A stretch of 64,000 bases of DNA from Xiphydria camelus (GCA_963678675.1 OY783193.1:14764208-14828207); one strand, 5' to 3'; positions 22,493 to 35,713 are shown, numbered from the stretch's first letter. Numbers and translations are program-made. The notes: generated by a model from the letters alone, not told the origin.

Positions 22493-23424
22493 TCAAGAGA
22501 CACGGTAGTGTCTCGCGGCATGTTCATTCAAGTCGTCAGAACGACGCCGCCAGCGCTGTCGCCGCGAGCACCCGTGTATCTTTATAGGAAAAATGTCTGC
22601 CCCCTTCACCCCTCAATTTTAACATCGAATTTTCTCAATAAATATACGGTTATAACCAAAACTATGCTTAGTTACGCCATATAAATCGACTATTCTCTAT
22701 CGATAGAGACCAGAGTAAATGTTGTAAGTTACATATTAACAGAGATTTTTCCTTAGCAACGCGAAGCCACGCCCCTCGCCCCTCAAAAGTCGCGAATCCG
22801 ATTTCTCGGGCGATATATATATGTAAAAATGTCACAAAAATTCCGCCTGTCTTCGGCGGTATTCGGCCATGGTCGGAAATGTGTACACAGATGCGGCCAT
22901 ACGCATATGCCATCAAAAATGTATGTGAGAGTGTGTGAGAGAATATATTCCTTGAATGTTTAGTTGCTTTTCAAAATTAATAAAATATTTCCATTCGCGA
23001 AACGATTTCCCTCGCATTTTTTTGATCCTCGGACGCGCTTGTTAATAAAAAGTAAAAATTCAGTGTAATCGGAGTAGTGAATCTCAATAGTGGTGAATGT
23101 GACAGACGCTCTGACAGCTCGCTATTATCAAATCGTTTGGATTTTTTTTTAATAATCAAGATAGTGCACGGAAGCAGTGTCATTTTTCTCTGGTTGCTGG
23201 TGCATGAAGAGCAGGAAAGGAGACATCTGTATCTCGGAAGAAGTGGCATCAGATAAGTTACTTCCTAACTGACTGTCTTAACCTCATTTTAATCCCTTAT
23301 ACAGAACAAATATCTTTGTGGTTATTCTATTTTTTGTTTTCAGCGCCATATGAGAACGGGACGGATTGATGGAAATTTGATTTTTCTTCGCAGTCAAAAA
23401 TCAACCTAGGTAGAAAAGAATTCT

Positions 23425-24120
23425 CTAGAATTGCGGTACAATGATACGGTATGAATATCAGGTTCTACCGACATGACATGCTTCGACAAGGTCTGTATCA
23501 ACTTTAGCGGTATATTAAGGGCACTGCACTAATCCTGTGGCACATTTTTCTATCTAGGAAAGCATATTATTATGGTAGTACAGCTGTACAGCGTTCCGAT
23601 AATATACCGTCTTCCCGTACTGACAGTATACATGCATTTTTTACCTCCAATATGCCGGAATTAAAAATCTCTAGAACTCTGCGGTACAATGCCACGGTAG
23701 GAATATCAGGTTCTACCGACATGACATGCTTCGACAAGGTCTGTATCAACTTTAGCGGTATATTGGGGGCACTGCACTAATCCTGTGGCACATTTTTCTA
23801 TCTGGGAAAGTATATTATTATGGTAGTACAGCTGTACAGCGTTCCGATAATATATAATTGGAACTTTTGATAATACGAAAGGGAGAGAATATATCGATAA
23901 AGAAAAGATAATAAAATAATTACTTCATTATTGTAATCCAATTCTATCGTATCTCCTACTTTTCTACCACGGCTTTCCCAGATAGAAAAATGTGCCACAG
24001 GATTAGTGCAGTACCCCCAATTTAATGCTAAAGTTGATACAGACCTTGTCGAAGCATGTCATGTGTCGGTAGAATTTGATATTCCTACCGTGGCATTGTA
24101 CCGCAGAGTTCTAGAGATTT
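23425..24120. repeat. G block: direct duplication followed by an inverted copy
   Basis: A unit of about 245 bp (TCTCTAGAA, GCGGTACAATG, TTCTACCGACATGACATGC, CACTGCACTAATCCTGTGG) occurs twice in direct orientation. A third partial copy is inverted after an X fragment. It is related to the larger palindrome at 51770-52790. Confidence 0.75.
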
Positions 24121-24892
24121 TTAATTCCGGCATATATTAGAGGTTAGTATAATACGAAAAAGGAAATATATCGACAAAGAGAAAATAATAACAAAGTAGT
24201 TACTCCATTATTGTAATCCAATTCCATCGTATTCATTATTTTTCTGCCACGACTTTGATTGTTGATAGTGGATGGATCAACCAATAAATTTGATTTTTCT
24301 TCACTATCAGCAATTAAAGTCGTGGCAGAAAAATAAGTAATACAATGTTATTGGATTACAATAATGGAGTAACTACTCTTTATTATTATTTTTTCTTTAT
24401 CGATACATTTCCTCTTTTGTATTATACTATCACACAAGTTCCAATTTATATACCGACCTGTTAAACGTGAAGTGTACGTGTACCTCACTTCTATTTCATC
24501 TCTTCTTCGCCCCTAGTGTAACGATGGAAATTACAAAATATCATAACTTTTCTGTATGTAACAACATATACCGAATGTCCTCTGGCAAAAACTCCTGATT
24601 TTGGATTTCCCTGACATTTGGCTGGAAGTGGTTGGCTCGGTGCTTTAAGAGTTGGCTTCGGGAGAGTGCGCTGCGGTCTTACGAGCTGAGCGAAAAGTGT
24701 CAAAAGTCTGATCTCCCGGTACCTGTCAATTCGGGAGATCGAAATCGTTAATTTGTAAATAATGATTACTAATATGTAGAAGTGGTAAGAAATAATCATT
24801 CGGGTTTCTTCGATGATGTTCCCCAAGTGTTTAAAAACCGGTGTCCGATTTTTGCCAATAACTGTTGCTTCAACTTCCAGTGATATTATTAA

Positions 24893-25712
24893 GTATTACT
24901 GCAGAACGAGTAGGTTAGAAGATTTTCATGAAGACTCATGATTTTCTGATATGTCATCTCGTACAGGTGCAACTGAAGCGGATCTAGCTCGTGTCCTGTC
25001 CGTAAAAAGATGACTCGATGGACATTGGAGAATGTCAGACTTGTCACCGAGCGCCTATTACCCACGGTAGATTAATTGCAATACGCGCTTCTCGTTTCAA
25101 CTATTCGAGCGTTAAATAACTTTTACTTCTTTCCAGCTAATAACCTTTTATAAACTGTTCGTGGTAGGAGGCAGCGATCAATAATAGCGACTCGTCGTAG
25201 ACAAGTGTGCCGAACTACTACTGCGATAATGTGCCCAAGCTCACGGTCTATTTTGCGATTAACGTTAACATAATCGTGATTATGCTCGGGTGATGGGTAT
25301 TCCAAAAGTTGATACTAAACATCGGACGCTGTAAGCTGACTTGCTAGTGTATGCTTCGCAACTGGAACATCATCGCAGGAATAATTTGTCTACGATTAGT
25401 CACAATCATTGATTGCTGCCCCCTACGATCAACAATTCGTACAAGGTAACTACTTTGAAAGAAGTGAAAGTTATTTAAAGCAGGAATAGTTGAAATGAAA
25501 AGCGCATATTGCAATGACAATACCGTGGGTGAAAGGCGCTCGGTGATAAGTTCGACAATGTCTGATGTCGATCGACTCATTTTCTTCAGGATAGGACAGA
25601 AGTTACATCCTCCTTGTTTGCACCTTATGAAAGGGGACATGCAAGAAAACCGTCAAAAACTTCATGAAAATCTTGTAACCTACTCGTTCTGCAGTAATTA
25701 CTTACTTAATCG
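24893..25712. repeat. Y palindrome in CR-2
   Basis: Arms start at TATTACTGCAGAACGAGTAGG and pass TTTTCATGAAGACTCATGA, GTGTCCTGTCCGTAAAAAG and AGTTATTTAA in both orientations, meeting near 25300. Other Y copies: about 2780-3480, 40115-40975, 49575-50275 and 60742-61553. Fragments of open frame in the arms contain many stops between copies and are not credited as genes. Confidence 0.75.
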
Positions 25713-26071
25713 CTGGAAGTTGAAGCCACAGTTATGGACACCGATTTTTAAACACTTGGGGAAACTCATCGAAGAAACCCGAATGATTATTTATCACTTC
25801 TACACATTATTCAGTATTATTTACAAATTAACAATTTCGAGGTTAGAGACTTCGATCTCCCAAATGAGGATGGCTGGGCAAAACTGAAGCAGATTGCGCC
25901 ACCGAGCCAAACACCCGCGGGCAAATTTAAACGGTTATAATATATTATTAATGCTGCACTAATGTGACTAATGTGACTGGTAAAAAAATTGTAAAAATGA
26001 ATTACAAAATAAAAATTCAAATACAATCCCCATATGTACTATAAATATACATATTTAATTAAATCAGAAAT

Positions 26072-26147
26072 GTTCATAAATTGGCTGACAGTACTGCATT
26101 CCCATACTTCGGAATGGGAATACAGTACTGTCAGCCAATTTATGAAC
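26072..26147. repeat. Near-perfect 34-bp-stem hairpin
   Basis: GTTCATAAATTGGCTGACAG, then TACTG, one mismatch and ATTCCCAT, pair with the downstream arm around an ACTTCGG-type loop. There is only one mismatch in the stem. The geometry resembles a small-RNA precursor or a very young miniature fold-back element. Confidence 0.8.
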
Positions 26148-26480
26148 ACGCTCTAAATAATTTTCATTTTTACCTGCATCACCGCTAAAAGTTATTAATT
26201 GATCAGAAGTAAAATGAACTTCGCATAATCCTTTTCTCTATGTTGAGATGCATATTTTAAGAAATCGAGCCACTTTTGACGAATATCTTTCGATTTTTTT
26301 ACAGAAGGAACCATGAACCTTGATTTATTTTTACAACTCGGTACTGCACACGAAAAAACCATTTTATATAACATTTTTTATTTCAATTTCACTACATATA
26401 GATTCATAAATTAAGGTTATATTTTCATTCTTTACTCCTGCAATGCCTACTATGAAGTAGGCTGCCATATTGATATATCG

Positions 26481-26568
26481 ATACCATCGATACCTTACTT
26501 TGAAAATTTCGTAAGTGCAATTTTTGTCAAAAATTGCACTTCGAGGTTTTCAAAGCAAGGTATCGATA
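26481..26568. repeat. Hairpin, ATCGATACCTT arms
   Basis: ATCGATACCTTACTTTGAAAA, then AGTGCAATTTTTG, pair with CAAAAATTGCACT and TTTTCAAAGCAAGGTATCGAT. A palindrome of about 85 bp with a minimal loop. Confidence 0.75.
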
Positions 26569-27360
26569 TTTCAAATCAGGCGGTCAAAAAGGGTGTTTAG
26601 CTCGGTGGCGCCGAAGTTTACTTCCTCGACCACCAGCCAACCTAATTGACAGCTACCGGCAGATCAGAGCCCCCTTTCTCGAACTCGCTCGTATCTTTGC
26701 GTGCACGCATCTTAGCGAATAGACCAAGCAGGATCAAGTATTCCGTATCAGGGAACGTATACGCATCTTAGCGAGTAGATCAATCAGGACCCCCACCACA
26801 ACGGAATACTTGATCCTGATTGGTCTATTCGCTTAGATTCGTATCCGTAACTTTGCGAGTGACTTGAGAAATTTATTTACGAGTAATGTGGGGCAAAATT
26901 TCAGCGGTGCATGCAAAAGGATTTCTTAAAACTATTCCAACGTCTCGAGTTAATATGTAACAACATATGTACTGTCATAAGTAGTATCTTTACATGTGAT
27001 GAAACAATTCGTCACGGTTATTGGAAGAGTATACTTATTGTTAGAGTTAAAGGTAAAATGTCTACATGGATTTCTGAAGACGACCAAGATATAAGAAAAA
27101 TCCGATGGCCTGTAAATTCGAAAGCGGTATGTTTTATTTCTCCAAAATACTAAAGCAAAGTGAAAAATATAAGGACACACTCTAGTTTATAAATCCCTTT
27201 CAAAATATCACGAGAATAAATCAAAAGTAACGTGGTTATAATTAATTAGCTCGTATCGGTATAAAATGTGAGATTTTAATTTGGTGGTAATAAAAAGCTA
27301 TTCTCCTACATGTAGGTACGTATTCTCCTCATGAATAAATTCCAAAAAGTAATGAAATCC

Positions 27361-28090
27361 CCCTACAAAAACAGATTCTCTGTAAAAAAAGGCGGCATGT
27401 TCATTCAGTGCCAACAAAAATTGATACGTAAAATATTCTTCAAAAAAGATTTGAAATCAATTAAGATCGCCATGTTCAAGATTTATGTATAAAAAGTAAA
27501 AGGCATCATTTGAAATGAAAATTATTGTAACTCGTTACTAAAAAATTCGACTAAAAAAATTTAGGTATAAACAAATTTTCATAAAAAAGAACTTGCCGCG
27601 TTTTTTCCTTCAAAATAAAAAATTTACAGAGAATTACATTCGATATTTATGCACTTATGAGAGATTTTAAATAAATTCATACACTCTTATATGATACCAC
27701 CAGTATACCGAACGTCGCACGAGAAACCGATCAGGCGGGGGCCTTCTGAATTTCTCTGAATTTGACTTCGGCAGGGCAATTTATGAATCACTCTAGCACC
27801 GTCCAAGCACTGCAAATTATTCGGTATAGTGGACAAAATATGAAAACTTAAACGCGGCAAGTTCTTTTTTATGAAAATTTGTTTATACCTAAATTTTTTT
27901 AGTCGAATTTTTTAGTAACGAGTTACAATAATTTTCCTTTCAAATGATGCCTTTTACTTTTTATACATAAATCTTGAACATGGCGATCTTAATTGATTTC
28001 AAATCTTTTTTGGAGAGTATTTTACGTATCAATTTTTGTTGGCACTGAATAAACATGCCGCCTTTTTTTACAGAGAATCTGTTTCTGTGG
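27361..28090. repeat. C palindrome, 3-prime end of CR-2
   Basis: A fold-back block of about 730 bp. Arms share CACAAAAACAGATTCTCTG, AAAGGCGGCATGTTCATTC and GTTACTAAAAAATTCGAC. The centre holds GGTATCATATAAGAGTGTATG-type sequence and CGGTTTCTCGTGCGACG or related. Confidence 0.85.
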
Positions 28091-28969
28091 ATCTAGGATT
28101 ACGGTTAGAGAAGGAGAAGGCAAGGAGGAATCGTGCCAAGAGACGTTGAAACTCTGTACGGAATATACTTCTCCTTACTCTCCTTGTATAAACTGAAATT
28201 TCACGTATACACATATATTGTAAATACCTAAGTATATATAATATACGTGCGTATTAGCTACGTGCAATGTTTTAACGAGTGACGCAACTGCCAGCTGTTG
28301 TTTCATTTGCATTTATTTTCTTGTGCATAATCTTGCTCGGGAACCCGAGCGTCTGCCAATGCGATCGTATGTAAGTATCATAAGAAGAGAGACGAACGAT
28401 CCTGCAGATGAGAAATGGGTTATGATTGCATTTAATCGGAAAGCGGTAGATTTCCGAAAAAATTGGCCAATTCGGATACGTAATAACCGTTTGTCGAAAT
28501 GCGCGATGGGACAGTTTCGATTGAAAATCGAAAATCTCCAGCCGTGCTAAGTTTCACCGGCTCAGGTTCATTGTTCACGAGAATGCGAATGAGAAGATAT
28601 GATGGAAAATCAAAATAATCTCCATCGTCAAAGCCTTCATATTTCTAATGCACAATTTAAAATGGATTTTTATCATGGTTTAATGAAAATCGAGGCACTC
28701 TTCGCCAAAATCAGCCAATTCTGAATCGAAATAATTATTTGCGGGTATACATAAGGAATAAGAAAAAGCTTTGATTTGAAATGGACAGAACCTTTCTCCG
28801 ATCTAAAATAGACCAATTCCAGTACGGAATTTATAATAACATGATGTGAGAACATTCTAACGAGAGAAGAATTCAGTGCATCATTATCAGCAAAATTCAT
28901 CAATTTTGATTGGAAGACTAATCGATCGGAAATCAGGGCTTCAATATTATAATATTTCTTCATCTAAAA
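28091..28969. other. Non-repetitive stretch, no supported gene
   Basis: Short open frames occur (for example 28323-28550) but without domain-like features or splice context I can defend. An AAATTCAGTGCA-type word and repeated AATCGAAA words suggest decayed sequence. This may be single-copy host DNA. Confidence 0.35.
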
Positions 28970-29695
28970 TAACACATATCGTGTGTCTAATGCCAAAAGG
29001 GCGTAAGGGATACTTTTACGCCCTTTTGACATTGCATTTTTTTCTGTTGAATTGAATTATGAAGGTGAAAAACGGCTAAAACTGCCAAAATAAAAAAGTT
29101 AAAAGCAAAAGGGCGTAAGTACTAGCGGATTCGACTATTTCGCACCATCTTTTGCGAAATTTGATATTTTCTAATGCCAGAAGGGCGTATCCGCCAAAGT
29201 AGAAGAATCTCTACTAATTGAGTGGCTGTTAATTAGAATGTAATTTGATCACCCGTGATAAAACAGTTATTAGAATATTAGTAAAATGCCCACCGTCTGT
29301 TGTTAGTGCAAAATAACATTCCTAATGTGAAATATTCACTATATCACGCTACAGTATGCCGTTCTGAACTCTCTCTATAGGTATAGAATTCATTTTCAAT
29401 TTTTATAGACTGCCCTAGCTGTCACGAGTTAATAACATTTTTGGCGAATACGTCCTTTTGGCTTTAGTAAATGTGAAATTTCAATAAAGATAATGCGAAA
29501 AAAGGGCGTATCGCCAACGCATACGCCCTTTTGTGTTTGGTTTCTTTATTTTTTTATTTTGTCATATTTATGCTTATCATTAAATTTGTCGTCGATTTAC
29601 GCCATAAAAAATTATACGTCCTTTTAGCATTTCAATCGACTTTTATCGCGTTTACGCCCTTTCGGCATTAGACACGCGATATCTTTCCTTTATTC
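28970..29695. mobile_element. DNA element with AAAAGGGCGTA iterons
   Basis: Terminal inverted repeats are ATATCG, one variable base, then GTGTCTAATGCC and AAAGGGCGTAA at both ends. The word AAAAGGGCGTA, its complement, or a one-base variant occurs about nine times inside in both orientations. The interior of about 700 bp has no coding region. Superfamily and exact target duplication are not clear because the flanks are themselves palindromic. Confidence 0.75.
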
Positions 29696-30160
29696 GATAC
29701 TTTCTCATCGTCATATATTGTGTCAAATAGTGGAAAGGGCAAAAGATCAGATACTGATAAATTACCGCATTTTTATTTATAAAATTAGGACCATCGATCC
29801 CGAATCTTAAGGGAAAGCAATTCTATCGGAGACTAATTGTGAAAAGGGGCCATTCACAAATTACGTAAACCCAGAACCTGCTGAAATGGACTTTGCCTTA
29901 CACTGGATCATATATGTATATATTTATTTACTGGTATCTTCACCCCGTATATATCTACTGCAATTCTAAAATTAGCAATAGCGCTCCGATTCACGAACGA
30001 TTACAGTTCACGAATGGGTCATAAGAATTTGGTGCCTCGAATTGTACAGTCGCCCCGAATAAGTTCGAGCCCATAGGTACACAGTATCCGTAATTCAGAG
30101 GTGACGCTAATAAATATTGTACATCGTAAACTCGCATTATATGCGCGTGCATACATACCC
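29696..30160. other. No gene seen
   Basis: Single-copy-looking sequence between two DNA elements. No coding frame or repeat structure is supported. Confidence 0.4.
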
Positions 30161-31137
30161 AGGTAACAAACTAACGTGAAATTAACGTCATTTTTTGGTC
30201 AGATCTGGTCATAGACGACGTCAGTAAAAGACGTATAAATAATGTTAAAAGTACATTCGAAAGTCACATCCCACTGACGTCATTTAATGACATCTTTCTA
30301 ACGTTCTTTATGACGTGAAATATGACGTTTAATTTTTGCGATTTTCCAGCTAGCACACTAACGTCGAAATGACGGTTTTTGAAGGTCAGTTCTGACGGCA
30401 CATGACGAAAAATATAACGTGATTGTGGAAACATGACGGTTCTGAAAGGTTAGGGCTGACGTATATCTTTTCATCGTGAGCGGTCACCCATCCAACTACT
30501 CGCACTTTTTGCTGCTTAACTTCGTCGATCAGTCGGTGTCCTCGAGTCCTCATTTGCTGCACACTTCTGTGGTATTAAGTATTACTATTGGTGTTCATAT
30601 GAAGTTTGATGAATAAATGTATGTTGCTTTTCCGGTCAATAAGAAAGAGCTTAAATAAATAAGATTTTATAATTGTATTATTCTTTTCTCAACATTTCTC
30701 TAAATTTATGATTGCATCTTTTGATAAATATTCTTGCATAAACGCAAATTGATATTAATAAATAAATAATTATAGAAATGTTTATAGAAACGACCGCAAT
30801 ATAAAAAATCTTACTTTTATTTATAACAAAAAAATGTACTGGTAAAATGGTACATAGATATAAGAATCGAGAATTAAAGTAGAGCACACTATACAAATAT
30901 TTTTATATTATACGTTATAAAAAAATATAAAAATATTCAATGTATATTGTATAATAAGTATAGTTATTTTAAAATTTTATTATGACGTAAAAATAACGTC
31001 TTTTTAACGTTATATTTAGGGCGTCTTAAAGACGTTTCTTGAATGACGACATTAAAACGTCATTTTTTGGTAGAATGACGTCGCCGACGAAATATGCCCT
31101 AAAAGTGACGTCAAGTCTACGTCAGCTTGCTACCTGG
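30161..31137. mobile_element. DNA element with CCCAGGTA ends and many ACGT motifs
   Basis: Ends read TACCCAGGTARCAARCTRACG in both orientations, with TA on each flank. About 19 ACGT cores, many as TGACGTCA, AACGTC or GACGTT, lie in the two subterminal regions (30178-30480 and 30980-31130). The centre is AT-rich and non-coding. Similar CCCAGGTA-ended elements are common in insects to my recollection, but I do not assign a superfamily. Confidence 0.75.
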
Positions 31138-31896
31138 GTATATGCATACCTACGTATGGGCGCGTCACGAAGCCCCTATAATTATATAAGCGCGAAACAA
31201 GGCGAATTAACAAGTGGGACGTCACACTTTGCGCACAGGCGCGCTGCATATTTAACGGGTGTCGCGTTGCCCGCGGAAAAATAATTAGCAAGAAATCCAA
31301 CCGCGTCGCGTCGCCCAGTTCGATTTTCCAATCCATCATCGCGCGCAAAAAGTCGAGTGGAAAGTTCTGGAGCATATTTCTGGGACGATTGCGGTAGTCG
31401 AGTGGCACGTACAGCAATTAGAGGCTATCCATGAATTACATAAGGTGATTCTGGAGAGTCTCCTTCCCTCCTCCCAAAATATAAAACTCGGTAAGATTTC
31501 TCCCCTTTGCCCCTTCCTTTCCATATAATATTACGTAACAAAATTAAATTTAACAAATTCGATGTAAAAAGGTTTGTGAGCATCTCAGACCAATTTCAAT
31601 TGTTTAAAATGCACGATATCGCTTTAAAAAATCTTGCAGTGTTATTGAAAAACTGCTGTTAATTATTTCTAAACATTTAATTGAAATTAATTCTTTTTCA
31701 ATGTACCTATGTAAGGAATAGAGAGAGAGAGCAAGGATTTATATAGCATTTCTTACGTAAAATTAACCTCCCCCTTCTCTGTCACTCCTTCTGGCCACCT
31801 TACATAAGATATAGGCAGCCCTTAACTTTTTTTCTTTTTACACATTTTTGTCACATTTCAATTAAGCCGTTTTCGCAGAAGTTTAGAGACAGGAAC
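31138..31896. other. Non-repetitive stretch, no supported gene
   Basis: Two opposing short open frames at 31039-31284 and 31130-31417 overlap each other and the previous element, so they are discounted. A short GA run lies near 31721. Confidence 0.35.
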
Positions 31897-32131
31897 TGAA
31901 GGGTTTCTTTCAAAAACAACATTTGTCAAAAACGCCAATCCATGTAGTATTGGTAATAATGCCTACTCTTTCGTTGTATCTAGCCATGTAGTGGTGCCTA
32001 CTCTTTCATTATATTATAACAAAAGAGTATGCACCACTACACGGCTAAATATAACGAAAGAGTAGGCATTATTACCAATACTACAGGGATTGGCATTTTT
32101 GATAAATGTTGTTTTTGAAAGAAACCCTTCA
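31897..32131. mobile_element. Palindromic MITE, family A, copy 1
   Basis: A 235-bp palindrome, ends TGAAGGGTTTCTTTCAAAAA. The arms continue through ACAACATTTGTCAAAAACGCC and TACTCTTTCGTTRTATCTAG. A copy of identical length lies at 48947-49181. Flanks read AC on each side. Confidence 0.85.
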
Positions 32132-33384
32132 ACTTTTTAAAAGTAAAAGGAACCACCTAGCGTAGAAAGTTAGAATTTTCTTTCATAGCGTTTTTTAACG
32201 GAGCGTGGGAGACTACCTTTGGCGATAGTCTTCCAGAGGGGCCGGGAATGATTTTTTCGAATAAGAAAGAAGAAAGGCATTTCCTAAAAGACTGAGGCCA
32301 GCACATAAGTATAGTAGCGTAACCTTTTTTCTCAAGGCACTCTGCTAGTAATGACATAATATATGCTAGAGATCATAGGATCATAACTTTGCGAAATAAG
32401 GGACGAGCATAATTTTGGGAAACGCTTTGCGTGTATTAAATCGGGGTAACTTGCCCTAAAAGTGAAAGTAAAAGTGAAATACCGGTGAACTCTATGCATG
32501 CGCTGAACTGTTAAGAATCCCGAGACGACTTGAGCCTCCTGGAATAAAAAATCAATACCTATCTTTTTTCTAATGTTGGATAAATTTTTTCCGACGTCGT
32601 ATTTCTGTCGATGACTGATGCAGTGGGTATCTTTATGTCGTAGAATAAAAATAGAAATCATTAACTCTACATTTGTTTTCCCTAATTACTACATGAACGG
32701 TGACACTTATTACTAATCACATGGTAGGTGTAGGTACGAGATCTCACGTATCGATGGATCCTAGAAATAGGAAGATAACATTTTACTACATATAAGGATG
32801 AACAGTTTTATCTCTTAATTCAAATCAAACACATCGTAATTGCATGAAATAAATATTAAAACAACATAACTGTTTTTTCGTGGGAAAATCACGTACTTAA
32901 CTCAGCATTTTAAGTAAAAAACTGTGGTATGTCTTTTTTCCTTTTATAAGCTGCATAATTAATATCTCTGTGGGTATTAATAACGTCAACACGTTCCAAT
33001 AAAATATCATATCTCAATTATAAATTTATAAAATGCAGTAACTTTTTTTTTTATAAAACCGATAACATTTAATATCGTATCTCAATCATGTATTTATTTA
33101 TAATTGAGATCAAAATTTAGTAGAGCATAAATAAGTTTCATTATTAATACGATATATCCGTAGAGAAATTAATTACATGATTTGTGAAAGGGAAATAAAC
33201 GTATGAGATGATTATCCTGTTTTAATTTTCGTGGTTTTCAAACAGAAAAAAAAAGTTACAATAATTCAATAATTCACTGGCGCAGTTGTGATAATTTTCA
33301 TTTCAATCAAAGAGGTACAGCTTTCCATCCTGGCAGCACAAAGTGTTAGATTATTATTTCTATAAACCATCAATATGATCATAA
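32132..33384. other. AT-rich stretch, no supported gene
   Basis: Short minus-strand frames (32157-32357, 32332-32661) lack recognisable domains. The region is AT-rich and may be single-copy DNA next to CR-3. Confidence 0.35.
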
Positions 33385-34599
33385 TCAAGAGACACGGTAG
33401 TGTCTCGCGGCATGTTCATTCAAGTAGTTCGTCAGAACGATGACAGCGCTGTCGCCGCGGGCACCCGTGTATCTTTACAGGAAAAATGTCTGTCCCCTTC
33501 ACCCCTCAATTTTTATATCGAATTTTCTCAATAAATATACGGTTTTAACCCAAACCATGCTTAGTTACGCCATATAAATTGACTATTCTCTATTGATATG
33601 GACCAGAATAAATGTTATAAGTTACATATTAACAGAGATTCTTCCTTAGCAACGCGAAGCCACGCCCCTTGCGCCTAAAAGTCGAGAATCCGATTCCTCG
33701 GGCGATATATATATGTCTAAATGTCCGAAAAATTCCGCCTATCTTCGGCGATAGTCGGCCATGATCGGAAATGTCTACACAGATGCGGCCACACGCATAC
33801 GCCATCAAATGTATGTGAGAGTGTGTGAGAGAATATATTCCTTGAATGTTTGGTTATGGTTTTCAAAGTTAAGAAAATATTTCCATTTTCGCGAAACGAT
33901 TTCCCTCGCGTTTATTTCGAACCTCGGACGCGCTTGTTAATAAAAATTAAAAATTCAGTGTAATCGGAGTCGTGAATCTCAATAGTGGTGAATGTGACAG
34001 ACGCTCCGTATAGCTTGATAATCGTTTGTATTTCTTTCGAATATTCGAGATAGTGAACGGATGCAGTGCTGTTTCCTTGGTTGCCTGTGCATGAAGAGCA
34101 GGAAAGGAGACGGCAGTATCGCAGAAGAATTGCCATCAGATAAGTTTAATTGCCGTCTGACAGCTTTAACCTCACTTTCGATGGAAGGACAAATATCTTT
34201 GTGATAATTCTATTTTTTGTTTTCAGCGCCATGCAAGCACGGGACGAATCCAATGCGAGCACGGGACGTACGCAATGGAATTGGATCAAAACAATTAAGT
34301 AATTACTTTATCATTATTTTTTCTCTATCGATACATTTCCTCTTTCGTACTATTACAAGTTCCAATTTACACACCGACCGGTCGAACCTGAAGTGTACAT
34401 GTACCTCACTTCTATTTCATCTGTTCTTCGTCTCCGGTGTAACGACAGTCAATGAGGAATCACTGATACCGATTAGGGTTCGAGGGTTATTCCTTATTCT
34501 TTCTAGCATAGCATCGATATCTTATTGCACCTGTATTCTTCTGGGACTTCCTAAAATAATTATAAAAACCCCATATGATTGTTATTTACAATTTGATAC

Positions 34600-34810
34600 A
34601 GATCGTATGCTAACCCGAGGGGGTTTCTTTCGAACGAGGGATCATCCACTTGTTGTTCCAAGAATCAGTTGCATTAGTTCATTCGGCGAGCTGGATCTGC
34701 TGCCTCGAGTGCATGGACGTGCGTTCATCCTTCAATATCCTCCCTACCATGGTCTTGCTGATTCTAACCTCTGTTGCCACAACCCGAATGCTCGTCGAGG
34801 TTTATTCCTC
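34600..34810 (-). pseudogene. Tc1/mariner-type transposase remnant in CR-3
   Basis: The minus strand carries the same helix-turn-helix to DDPSF segment as 53470-53704 (GTCCATGCACTCGAGG on the complementary side, then GATGATCCCTCGTTCG). The frame is broken by substitutions and indels. The longer plus-strand open frame over 34217-34873 runs antisense to this and is not a gene. Confidence 0.55.
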
Positions 34811-35674
34811 ATTCTTTCTAGCGCAGATCGATATTATGCTGCACCTGTATTCTTCTGGGACTTCCTAAAATAATTATCAAAACCCCATATAATTCAGCCC
34901 TGACAAGTACAATCTTATCGAGCTGTACTTTATCGAGGAGATCTTTCGACGTAATGATTCCGAAACGTTTCTATGATGTATCGCAACATTCGTGAATTTA
35001 TCAAGAAATATATATTTCTAACATACGGTAGTGTTCACGAATATTGTAAAACATCGCAAAAACGTTACAGAAAAGTTACTTTCAAAAACGTGCTTTGTGG
35101 GGTGTAAATGATGATGATATTTTGTAATTTCCATCGTTACACTAGAGGCGAAGAAGAGATGAAATAGAAGTGAGGTACATGTACACTTCACGTTTGACAG
35201 GTCGGTATATAAATTGGAACTTGTGATAGTATAATACGAAAAAGGAAATATATTGATAAAGAAAAAATAATTATAAAGTAGTTACTCCATTATTGTAATC
35301 CAATTCCATTGTATCCCTTATTTTTCTGCCACGACTTTGATTGTTGATAATGGATGGATCAACCAATATAAATTTGATTTTTCTTCACTATCAGCAATTA
35401 AAGTCGTTGCAGAAAAATAAGTGATACAATGTTATTGGATTACAATAATGGAGTAACTATTTTATTATTTTTTTTTCTTTATCGATATATTTCCTATTTT
35501 GTATCATACTATCACAAGTTCCAATTTATACACCGACCTGTCAAACATGAAGTGTACATGTACCTCACTTCTACCGTATGTCTGACGGCAAGCGCAACAA
35601 AACTTCGGCAGTTTTTACCGACGGTGGTCGAAAATTGCATTGGATTTACCTAATGCAAGATTCGACCACCGTCG

Positions 35675-35713
35675 CACAGTGCGGCGAGTCAATGGGAAAT
35701 AGGGAAAAAACTG
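35675..35713 (+). promoter_or_regulatory. Left Transib end, 23-RSS-like
   Basis: Heptamer CACAGTG at 35675-35681. An A-rich nonamer-like GAAAAAACT starts at 35704 after 22 bp, or AAAAAACTG at 35705 after 23 bp. This resembles the longer-spacer antigen-receptor recombination signal. Confidence 0.7.

Larger units (their letters stand above)
22493..28090 (+). mobile_element. Composite repeat CR-2 (D-G-X-Y-E-Cf-C)
   Basis: Starts with TCAAGAGACACGG after an A. Blocks in order: D (22493-23400), G (23425-24120), X (24130-24540), an F-like segment, Y (24893-25712), hairpins at 26072 and 26481, E (26670-26880), Cf (26880-27360), C (27361-28090). The 3-prime end reads CTGTTTCTGTGG then ATCTAGG, slightly altered from the GTGGGGG end of CR-1 and CR-5. 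Confidence 0.75.

Noticed and set aside
34217..34873. Plus-strand open frame of 218 codons
   Set aside because: It spans the D/X junction of a composite repeat, runs antisense to a transposase remnant, and the same sequence in other copies is closed by stops.
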